DNA of 37,532 nt. Source: a virus. The notes beneath the pieces are model-generated. The model was not told the origin of the DNA, ran no database searches, and was given only the letters and a program-made list of their open reading frames with translations. Made by a program: the position numbers and the translations under genes. This document shows, piece after piece, positions 31,835 through 36,885 of this stretch. The stretch covers positions 1 to 37,532 of IMG/VR virus record IMGVR_UViG_3300028840_003129; one strand, 5' to 3'. How positions within the stretch are numbered: the first letter of the stretch is position 1; each line of letters opens with the position of its first letter.

Positions 31835-32478
31835 TTTTGAGCCTCCGAGCCGGAAACCATAGCAGAATCGAGAAATAGCGCCGGTTGTCTGACGGCGTTG
31901 TCGAGTCGCGAGAGGACCGACGGATCGAAAATCGCCGCCGTTCCGTCGATCGAATCGACACCGGCGAGTGAGCACAGAGCGATTCGCTTGACGCTGTTGA
32001 CCCGTCCGACGTGCAGGTGACAACCGTGTCGTTTCGCGAGGTTTCCCCAGATCGGAAGCGTTTTAATCTTCCATTCCGTCGAGCCGCCAACAAAAAGACC
32101 GACGTCGAACAGCTCGAGTAGTGGTGTCAAATCCGCCGCCGTCATCCCGTCCTGAACTGGGATCAGCGCGTCGCCGTACCGCGAGACACGACCGATCCAT
32201 GAGACCGACAGATCGAGCGATTTCATACCGCCCTGGACAATGTCGGGAATGACGACGAAATCGGCACATTCGCCGTATTTCGATAGATACTTCTCGAACG
32301 CCGCCAGGTCGTTCTCGATGCCTTTCTGATATGCGGTCCATGCTCCGTTATCGATGAAGTATCTAAAGCCGGCCGGCGGAAAACGTGGGTCTGACGGCGT
32401 CATGACAAGCCCCCATCCATACCGCCGGAGCGCTTCGCGTCTCCGTCCCTTTCCGACCGCTGAGCAATATCCGATCAT
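31831..32478 (-). CDS. TGT-fold protein resembling DpdA (7-deazaguanine DNA modification), putative
   Basis: A 215-aa protein from ATG 32478 (overlaps the preceding stop, ATGA). The pattern follows tRNA-guanine transglycosylases: YFIDNGAWTAYQKG (D43 where TGT has SDSGGFQ), ADFVVIPDIVQGG (72-84), ALIPVQDGM (104-112; TGT has GIVQGG), GLFVGGSTEWK (127-137; TGT has AIGGLSVGE), then HVGRVNSVKRIALC and VDSIDGTAAIF. DpdA enzymes exchange guanine for a deazaguanine base in DNA and protect phage genomes from restriction. It is shorter than classic TGT (about 370 aa), and the usual CxCxxC zinc site is not apparent. No queuosine precursor genes are in the window; a phage could take the precursor from its host. 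Confidence 0.55.
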   Translation of the reverse strand: MIGYCSAVGKGRRREALRRYGWGLVMTPSDPRFPPAGFRYFIDNGAWTAYQKGIENDLAAFEKYLSKYGECADFVVIPDIVQGGMKSLDLSVSWIGRVSRYGDALIPVQDGMTAADLTPLLELFDVGLFVGGSTEWKIKTLPIWGNLAKRHGCHLHVGRVNSVKRIALCSLAGVDSIDGTAAIFDPSVLSRLDNAVRQPALFLDSAMVSGSEAQK

Positions 32479-32699
32479 CTCTTCGCGCTCCAAGCTCGAC
32501 ACCAATCGGTTGGAGCGGTCGACGGCCAAACGACAATCCCATTTGACCAAAGGTCGACGTTTGTTGATGCAACGTTTTTGAGCTCTTCAGGGATCTGGAC
32601 TGTTATCGGTCGCGGGGCAACGGCTTTGCAGTGCCCGAATGTGTCCGATTGCCGATCCCATGATTCGCAGGAATGACACTTTCCGTCGTCGTTATGCAT
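32475..32699 (-). CDS. Small Cys-rich phage protein (PxTxPTDWC family)
   Basis: A 74-aa protein starting MHNDDGKCHSCESWDRQSDT. CxxC at residues 8-11, a third Cys (GHCKAVAPRP) and a fourth near the end (TDWCRAWSAKR) make a small zinc fold. The closing WPSTAPTDWC pattern is common in a short phage protein family of unknown function. Its stop overlaps the next gene by 4 bases, and its start overlaps the gene before by 8 bases. Confidence 0.65.
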   Translation of the reverse strand: MHNDDGKCHSCESWDRQSDTFGHCKAVAPRPITVQIPEELKNVASTNVDLWSNGIVVWPSTAPTDWCRAWSAKR

Positions 32700-32997
32700 A
32701 GTCGAACGCTCCGATCTGTTCCGGCTCGCTCTCGCGTCGAGCTGGTGAGTTCCGCGGAAGCGGCTTTTCGTACCGCAAGACCTCGGAGAGCAAGTCGTAT
32801 CGCCGCGACCACATAACGGCGAGCCGCCGAATGTCGAGCTCGTCTCGCGGTCGGTCGTCTCCGAGCCGCTTTCGATACTCGTTCCCGATGAAGCGGCGGA
32901 TCTCGAACTCGTTCTCATCATCGCCGACGGCTCGGAATCGGAGGATCGCGGAAAGGAGCACGATCAGGCTCCCCTCGGATCGTTGCTCTTCAAGCAA
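32692..32997 (-). CDS. 3' part of a gene without a visible start (probably frameshifted)
   Basis: This frame (101 aa from a TTG at 32997, LLEEQRSEGSLIVLLSAILR) stays open upstream to an in-frame TGA at 33355. The stretch 32998-33150 in this frame codes plausible protein (HTITNLEKYRPPVFPDRPFE, LDRIKDSKSSKGALKEHREL). There is no ATG or GTG in the frame between 33355 and 32997. So either a TTG or rarer start is used, or the coding comes by a -1 shift from the frame of 33048-33416. No domain is recognised; the end is Arg-rich (MWSRRYDLLSEVLRYEKPLP). Downstream overlap with the next gene (8 bases) supports that this end is translated. Confidence 0.5.
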   Translation of the reverse strand: MLEEQRSEGSLIVLLSAILRFRAVGDDENEFEIRRFIGNEYRKRLGDDRPRDELDIRRLAVMWSRRYDLLSEVLRYEKPLPRNSPARRESEPEQIGAFDYA

Positions 32998-33047
32998 AAT
33001 GCCGCCGCGCCAGGATCCAAAGGTCTGAAGTAACTCTCGATGCTCCT

Positions 33048-33416
33048 TCAGCGCTCCTTTGCTGGATTTGGAGTCTTTGATCCTGTCGAGCGCTTCGTCG
33101 TCGCTCCTCGGGAGTTCGAAAGGCCGATCCGGGAAGACCGGCGGCCGATATTTTTCGAGATTCGTGATCGTATGAACGCGATGAAAGCGAGCGAGGAGCT
33201 CTTCTCGCTCGACGCCGCCTTCAATGACGTCACAGGGGACGCTGACGTCGCAGACTTCGGCGGCGGTGTCTCGGTCGTCAGCGCGGCTTCCGACGTCACA
33301 GGAGACGTGAGCGGCGCAGGATCGGGTGTTGTCGTCGGTGTCGGCGGCGCAGTCTCAGCTATCGTACTGGTCTCGCGCTCGCCGGAGCTCCGCTTGGAGC
33401 TCGTTGAAATCTTCAT
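33048..33416 (-). CDS. 5' part of the split gene: Pro/Thr-rich amino-terminal region
   Basis: ATG 33416 has a fair Shine-Dalgarno (GAGGGAAG), overlapping the end of the replication-type gene by 62 bases. The protein starts MKISTSSKRSSGERETSTIA and runs into a linker-like region rich in Pro, Thr and Ser with a repeated SPVTS unit (residues about 38 and 62). After about residue 70 the sequence becomes implausible, while the frame of 32692-32997 becomes plausible. An A5 run on the minus strand at 33155-33151 is a possible slip or indel site: one extra base there would join the two frames. I treat 33048-33416 and 32692-32997 as parts of one gene of unknown function. Confidence 0.4.
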   Translation of the reverse strand: MKISTSSKRSSGERETSTIAETAPPTPTTTPDPAPLTSPVTSEAALTTETPPPKSATSASPVTSLKAASSEKSSSLAFIAFIRSRISKNIGRRSSRIGLSNSRGATTKRSTGSKTPNPAKER

Positions 33417-33987
33417 GTCTTCCCTCTCTGAGCGCTTCTTTCGCGCTCGCTTCGAGCAACCCGAGTTGCTCTGATTCGGACTGATCGAGAAGCGAGCCGT
33501 CAGCTCTCGTCATGAGCCTGAGACGATCTCCAGCTCGTTCGACGAAGCCTTCGACGCGCTCTGTCGACGCCAAGACGCGCTCGATCTGATCCTGCCGCGC
33601 GTTCGTCCGATTTTCCTCGCCTCCCCAAAATGGGTCCGCCGCTGCTACATCGATCGCGGCTCGGAGCTGAGTGACGGAGAATTCCTTCAGCCGACTCCGG
33701 ATCTTTTTCCGTCGCCCCCCCGTCAGTCGAGCTCTTGGACGCTTCGTGACGGTAGTCCAATGATCGAAGACGGCTTTGACGTCGTCATCATCGACGTCGT
33801 CGAAAACGTCAGGCTTCGCCGTTGGCGCGGCGTCTCCGAGATCGAAGTTCCGCTCGACGATCCAATCCGCTCCGGACCGGAGCCGCTTCGCGACGGTGTC
33901 GGCGTCGATGGCGTCAGCAATGACAGCGTCGACGATCCGAAGCATGGACCGGACGAAGGCGGCTCGGTCGTTAGGCTTCAGCGCCAT
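33355..33987 (-). CDS. Phage replication protein (replisome organiser-type C-terminal region)
   Basis: A 210-aa protein from ATG 33987 (MALKPNDRAAFVRSMLRIVD); the longer frame to 34047 would overlap more of the upstream gene. Residues about 78-150 contain FDHWTTVTKRPRARLTGGRR, LKEFSVTQLRAAIDVAAADP, then FWGG and RQDQIERVLAS, the pattern W..... R.KlT..Rr..I..RLk.fsve.L..AIdg.a..PF..G found in phage replication initiators and helicase-loading partners. A helical end follows. It likely acts in initiation of phage DNA replication. It lies second in the early leftward operon. Confidence 0.6.
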   Translation of the reverse strand: MALKPNDRAAFVRSMLRIVDAVIADAIDADTVAKRLRSGADWIVERNFDLGDAAPTAKPDVFDDVDDDDVKAVFDHWTTVTKRPRARLTGGRRKKIRSRLKEFSVTQLRAAIDVAAADPFWGGEENRTNARQDQIERVLASTERVEGFVERAGDRLRLMTRADGSLLDQSESEQLGLLEASAKEALREGRHEDFNELQAELRRARDQYDS

Positions 33988-34387
33988 CGCCGTCGCCGAA
34001 GTCGAGTCGCCCCTGGCGGGAATCCTTAATCGACTTTTCGAGCGCAAGCTTGGCGTCGTCGACGACTTGCGTCGCGGCTTTCACGGCGGCGGCGTTCGTC
34101 TTCTTCGTCTCAGTGTAAGCATCCCAGCACGTGACGATGACGCCGGTCTTGTGAGGCAGATCCGCGGGGTCGCAGTTCTTCGACGCATGGATCGCGTCAG
34201 CGAGCTCGGAGAGCGCCGCTTTTGCCTCCGATAGGGCGGTCGCTCGAGCGTCTTTCAGCTCTCTCTCAGCGTTCTTCAGCGCGTCGTACGCGCCGACGAT
34301 CTCTCTGAGCGCTCGAGCGGCTTGCTTCTGATCCTTGGATGTTGCCGCGCGATTCTTCGCGACGGCGTTGACGGTTTGACCTGTCAT
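33971..34387 (-). CDS. First gene of the early leftward operon, helical protein
   Basis: A 138-aa protein from ATG 34387 (MTGQTVNAVAKNRAATSKDQ) with AAAGGAAAG as Shine-Dalgarno. It is mostly long helix (QKQAARALREIVGAYDALKN, ERELKDARATALSEAKAALS) with a central GVIVTCWDAYTETKKTNAAA. Small early helical proteins of this type have no family I recognise. It is the first gene transcribed from the promoter with operator 5 and so is the most likely immediate-early product. It overlaps the replication-type gene by 17 bases. Confidence 0.55.
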   Translation of the reverse strand: MTGQTVNAVAKNRAATSKDQKQAARALREIVGAYDALKNAERELKDARATALSEAKAALSELADAIHASKNCDPADLPHKTGVIVTCWDAYTETKKTNAAAVKAATQVVDDAKLALEKSIKDSRQGRLDFGDGDGAEA

Positions 34388-34437
34388 GGCTTTCCTTTCG
34401 CTTTCCGGCCCCAAACGCTGAGCGCCGGAGTCAACAT

Positions 34438-34453
34438 TATGCTAAGCGGCATA
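34438..34453. promoter_or_regulatory. Operator copy 5 (TATGCTAAGCGGCATA) of the early leftward promoter
   Basis: Identical to copy 4. The outer arms extend to ATTATGC and GCATAAT, so it is a 20-bp inverted repeat. It is flanked by two direct copies of GAGTCAAC (about 34428-34435 and 34461-34468). Confidence 0.65.
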
Positions 34454-34467
34454 ATGCCGGGAGTCAA
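34439..34467 (-). promoter_or_regulatory. Early leftward promoter
   Basis: Minus strand TTGACT (34467-34462), 17-base spacer, TAGCAT (34444-34439). An alternative -10, CATAAT, lies three bases on. The operator fills the spacer and -10, as at 30030-30061. It drives the operon starting with the gene at 33971-34387, whose leader has AAAGGAAAG. Confidence 0.65.
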
Positions 34468-34662
34468 CGTCTCGCTCTCTGAGCGGTGATCTCGCCGCTC
34501 CGCTTCCATTGCAAGACTGGATCGTTGTGCTCGATCGTTAGTTTCACTGATCCCCCCCCATAGTGGTTCAAGCCTGAACCGCTCTCAGCTCCCTGAACGA
34601 CCGATAGGCTTGCTGGCCCCAACCACATAACGGGGGGCAAGCCGTTTCGGTCTATACAACCC

Positions 34663-34753
34663 CCCCGTCAGATTCGCCGCTCTCCTTCGGGGGGGGGAAC
34701 GAAGGCGTGGACGTCAGCTTTTTTCGAGCTGGCAACGGTCGAATCTGACGGGG
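34663..34753. repeat. 14-bp perfect inverted repeat enclosing two hairpins
   Basis: CCCCGTCAGATTCG (34663-34676) pairs with CGAATCTGACGGGG (34740-34753). Inside are CCTTCG/CGAAGG (34684-34689, 34700-34705) around a G-run and CAGCT/AGCTG (34715-34719, 34727-34731). It is the structural core of the non-coding region. Confidence 0.75.
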
Positions 34754-35008
34754 ATGCGAACGGCCATTTCTATTACCGACGCCACCGTTGAAAGGCGTCA
34801 AAGAGGGGAGGGGATCGACTGACGCGTCGCCGCTCTGAAGCGAGCCTACCGATCGCTGTGTTCGATCCCTCGACGTCAAAGCAACGCACGACAGGCGCAA
34901 AGGTGCGCCTGAGCTCCTCTCTGCTTTGCGGGAAGGGTTGAACGGTCCCGCGTAGCGAAGACCATGTTGGCGCGAAAGCGGCGAAGGTGTCAAGCGCTTC
35001 GAAAGGAC

Positions 35009-35039
35009 AACGCCCCTGCCGGGTTGCGACAGGGGCGTT
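35009..35039. repeat. 10-bp hairpin near the right end of the non-coding region
   Basis: AACGCCCCTG (35009-35018) and CAGGGGCGTT (35030-35039) with an 11-base loop. It has terminator-like stability, but neither strand continues with a T-run, so I do not call it an intrinsic terminator. Confidence 0.6.
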
Positions 35040-35065
35040 ATGGGGACCGCTCAACTCCAAATATC

Positions 35066-35091
35066 CTGAAGAGATAGACGCCTGACGTCAA
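35066..35091 (-). promoter_or_regulatory. Possible leftward promoter into the structured region
   Basis: Minus strand TTGACG (35091-35086); the 17-base spacing points to CAGGAT, and GATATT follows a few bases further. It lies next to operator copy 6. The match is weak, and it is listed only because the structured region needs a transcription start if it is an RNA. Confidence 0.25.
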
Positions 35092-35099
35092 GAACATAA

Positions 35100-35115
35100 T
35101 GTGCGGAGCGGCATA
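35100..35115. promoter_or_regulatory. Operator copy 6 (TGTGCGGAGCGGCATA, diverged)
   Basis: Keeps the right half-site CGGCATA and TGC of the left one. It is enclosed in a wider symmetry ATAAT...ATTAT (35096-35100 and 35115-35119). A TATTAT box starts at 35114 on the plus strand. Confidence 0.4.
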
Positions 35116-35201
35116 TTATAGAGATCGCGCCGATCCCTTTTGACGCCGATGTCAAGGGACGGAACCGGACGAAACTGGACAAAACCCGTCCGAAAAAAAC
35201 C

Positions 35202-35230
35202 TTGCGGGATTATGCCGCGCCGCATATTCT
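35202..35230 (+). promoter_or_regulatory. Rightward promoter with embedded operator copy 7
   Basis: TTGCGG (35202-35207), 17-base spacer and TATTCT (35225-35230), followed by the start of the rightward operon at 35246. Operator copy 7 covers the spacer and enters the -10. Confidence 0.65.
35211..35226. promoter_or_regulatory. Operator copy 7 (TATGCCGCGCCGCATA)
   Basis: Fifteen of 16 positions match the symmetric copy 2. It lies between -35 and -10 of the rightward promoter, a classic repression position. Confidence 0.65.
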
Positions 35231-35245
35231 CAATGAGTCGGCAAC

Positions 35246-35539
35246 ATGACGCTGGCGGAAAGTGAAAGCCAAATGACAGACCACGAAATCTCCCCGGAAG
35301 AGATTTTCTACTTCCCGAAGATCCTGAAGAACGACGAGACCGTCGACAGCGACGAGAGCGGCGAATGCGCCGATTGTGGTCGTGAGGGTTACGTCAGCGA
35401 TTGGCCCGGTCACGACGTCAGCAACGCGGGGGTTACGGTCCTCGTACTGTGCGCCAGCGCTCACGGTGGCGGCGAGCTCGTCTGCGACGACTGCGAAGAG
35501 AACCGCGACGACGCCGCTGACGAGATGGCGGCTCGATGA
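35246..35539 (+). CDS. Small zinc-binding hypothetical protein, first gene of the rightward operon
   Basis: A 97-aa acidic protein (MTLAESESQMTDHEISPEEI); an ATG at 35273 in the same frame is an alternative start with a better purine stretch upstream. A CxxC pair (GECADCGREGY, about residue 40) and a second (LVCDDCEENRDD, about 80) with one Cys in between could bind zinc. No family recognised. The start lies only 15 bases from the -10 box and lacks a clear Shine-Dalgarno. The stop overlaps the next start by 4 bases. Confidence 0.6.
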   Translation: MTLAESESQMTDHEISPEEIFYFPKILKNDETVDSDESGECADCGREGYVSDWPGHDVSNAGVTVLVLCASAHGGGELVCDDCEENRDDAADEMAAR

Positions 35540-35751
35540 CTTCTGAGAAGGTCGAATCTCTCTTGGCGACGGCGAGACGCTACGACGCGCTCGCCGCGTC
35601 ATGCGACGCCGCCGGGAACCTGGCGGCGTCTATCCGAGCGACGGAAGGCGCGCTCCAATGTCGCGAAGCCGCTCGGGCGCTCCTCGTATATGGCGAGGAC
35701 TCCGGAACTCCTGACGCGTCTGGAGACGCCGTGGAAGGGAACAGCCGATGA
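35536..35751 (+). CDS. Hypothetical helical protein
   Basis: A 71-aa protein (MTSEKVESLLATARRYDALA) of two helices with small-residue composition (SCDAAGNLAASIRATEGALQ). It is coupled to both neighbours by 4-base overlaps. No recognised family or metal site. Confidence 0.6.
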   Translation: MTSEKVESLLATARRYDALAASCDAAGNLAASIRATEGALQCREAARALLVYGEDSGTPDASGDAVEGNSR

Positions 35752-36182
35752 AAAAGACCCTGCCAAAAGAACTCCGGAATCAGGCGAAGCTCATGACCCT
35801 TGATCATGGTCAAGACGACGCGCGGCGGCTCCTTCGCGACGCCGCTGACGAGCTCGAGCGCCTGAAGCTTCAGCGAGACGACGCGAGAGCGGCGGTCAAG
35901 ACGCTCGCCGACGAGCGCGACAAGCTGAGCGGTGAAGTCGACCGGCTCCGTCGTCTCCGGCCGGACCCCCGAGAAAAGGGGATTCGGATCATGGTCGAGC
36001 TGACGATCGACGGCGAGACCGTCGGATCGCCGGCTTTCATCTCGGAGTCGCTCGCGATGCACCTTCAGACCAGTCAAAATCTCGCCGCCGATTCACTCCG
36101 GCGCGAGATCTTAGATCACGCGCGGAACGCGGCGAGCAACGCGCTGACGTTCTATTTTCGGAGAAAGGCGATTCGGCGATGA
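35748..36182 (+). CDS. Coiled-coil hypothetical protein
   Basis: A 144-aa protein (MKKTLPKELRNQAKLMTLDH). Residues about 25-75 form a coiled coil (RRLLRDAADELERLKLQRDD, LADERDKLSGEVDRLRRL). A short beta part follows (GIRIMVELTIDGETVGSPAF) and the end is helical and basic (FYFRRKAIRR). The stop overlaps the 37-aa zinc ribbon gene by 4 bases. Function unknown. Confidence 0.6.
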   Translation: MKKTLPKELRNQAKLMTLDHGQDDARRLLRDAADELERLKLQRDDARAAVKTLADERDKLSGEVDRLRRLRPDPREKGIRIMVELTIDGETVGSPAFISESLAMHLQTSQNLAADSLRREILDHARNAASNALTFYFRRKAIRR

Positions 36183-36292
36183 CGGAGAAACGCGCGACTC
36201 TAAACCCGTCCAAATGCCGCTCTTGCGGCGCTGACGTCCTATGGGCGACGTGTCCTGATTCGAAGAGCTGGAAAGGGAAAGGGAAGAAATGA
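36179..36292 (+). CDS. 37-residue zinc ribbon protein
   Basis: A tiny gene with exact 4-base overlaps to both neighbours. The protein starts MTEKRATLNPSKCRSCGADV, then has LWATCPDSKSWKGKGKK: a CxxC pair plus a third Cys. Such mini-ribbons are common in phage operons; they may bind nucleic acid or partner proteins. The coupling is the main proof that it is translated. Confidence 0.65.
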   Translation: MTEKRATLNPSKCRSCGADVLWATCPDSKSWKGKGKK

Positions 36293-36885
36293 CCCCCCAA
36301 TATGATCTCGACTTCGACGCCGCCGGTGAAGAGCTCCAAGCTCCGGAGCCGCCAGCGTCAGAGCTCCTCGTTCCGCACCTTCAGCTCCCGAAGGTGTCTC
36401 GGAACCTGACAGTCAAGCGCGCTCAACAGGAGCTCGTTGAAGGCGTCAAAGAAGGCGTCAAGTGTCAATGTTGCGGGAAGCTCGCGAAGGTCTACAGGCG
36501 CAAGTTGAACGCTGGCATGGCGAAGGCGCTGATCATCCTGACGCACCTTTCGAAGCTCCCTGTCGTCTCGGATGAAGCCGGCTTCGTCGCAAGCGCAGAC
36601 CTCTTTAAGACTCTTGGCGGCCAACATCGCGATTGGTATCTGCTCGCCCATTGGGGTCTGATCGAGCGCGGCACGCCGACGCGCTCGAAAACGCGGGAAG
36701 GCGCCGGAACGTGGCGACCGACGTTCGACGGTCGGATGTTCGTCGAGAAGCACGCCAACGTGGCTCGATACGCCGTGCTCTATGACGGCGTTTTGATCGG
36801 CTACGAAGGCGAACTCGTCAGCGTCGTCGACGCGCTTGGAGACCGCTTTGATTACTCCGAGCTAATGTCATGGGGGGGGGCGTGA
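36289..36885 (+). CDS. Conserved phage protein with a Cys cluster (KCQCCGKLAKVYRRKLN family)
   Basis: A 198-aa protein (MTPQYDLDFDAAGEELQAPE). The core VKCQCCGKLAKVYRRKLNAG, then MAKALIILTHLSKLP and the later DWYLLAHWGLIERG, TWRPTFDGRMFVEKHANVAR and RFDYSELMSWGG match a conserved phage family of unknown function (WGL, WrpT..G..FV pattern). The CxCC could bind zinc. It might act in DNA replication or modification, as it is often near nuclease or methylase genes. Here it overlaps the methylase start (GTGA). Confidence 0.7.
   Translation: MTPQYDLDFDAAGEELQAPEPPASELLVPHLQLPKVSRNLTVKRAQQELVEGVKEGVKCQCCGKLAKVYRRKLNAGMAKALIILTHLSKLPVVSDEAGFVASADLFKTLGGQHRDWYLLAHWGLIERGTPTRSKTREGAGTWRPTFDGRMFVEKHANVARYAVLYDGVLIGYEGELVSVVDALGDRFDYSELMSWGGA

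Larger units (their letters stand above)
34481..35039. ncRNA. Candidate large structured non-coding RNA (or origin) between the divergent early operons
   Basis: This 560-base stretch has no convincing gene but a row of perfect hairpins: 34481-34500 (6 bp), 34565-34580 (GGTTCA/TGAACC, 4-base loop), 34600-34651 (GGCTTGC/GCAAGCC with an outer ACCG/CGGT and an inner CCCC/GGGG), a 14-bp stem 34663-34676 with 34740-34753 that encloses two hairpins (34684-34705 and 34715-34731) and so makes a three-way junction, 34778-34799, 34892-34911 (8 bp, CAGGCGCA/TGCGCCTG), 34928-34951, 35009-35039 (10 bp, AACGCCCCTG/CAGGGGCGTT). Large structured RNAs are known in phages (for example GOLLD and ROOL), but I see no match to a named class. 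It may instead be a replication origin. The strand of any transcript is unknown; a weak leftward promoter may lie at 35066-35091. Confidence 0.4.

Noticed and set aside
31856-31865. Possible extended -10 (minus CTGCTATGGT) before the transglycosylase
   Set aside because: It lacks the GTG start of the box, lies in coding sequence of the preceding gene, and the gene has a proper GGAGG and 4-base coupling.
33040-33474. Plus-strand open frame of 144 residues
   Set aside because: It lies opposite two leftward genes, and its Val/Gly-rich sequence is a mirror of the Pro/Thr coding of the minus strand. No promoter or Shine-Dalgarno.
34652-35060. Minus-strand open frames of 113 and 95 residues in the control region
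   Set aside because: They need rare starts without ribosome binding sites, overlap the hairpins and each other, and their protein sequence has no family-like pattern.
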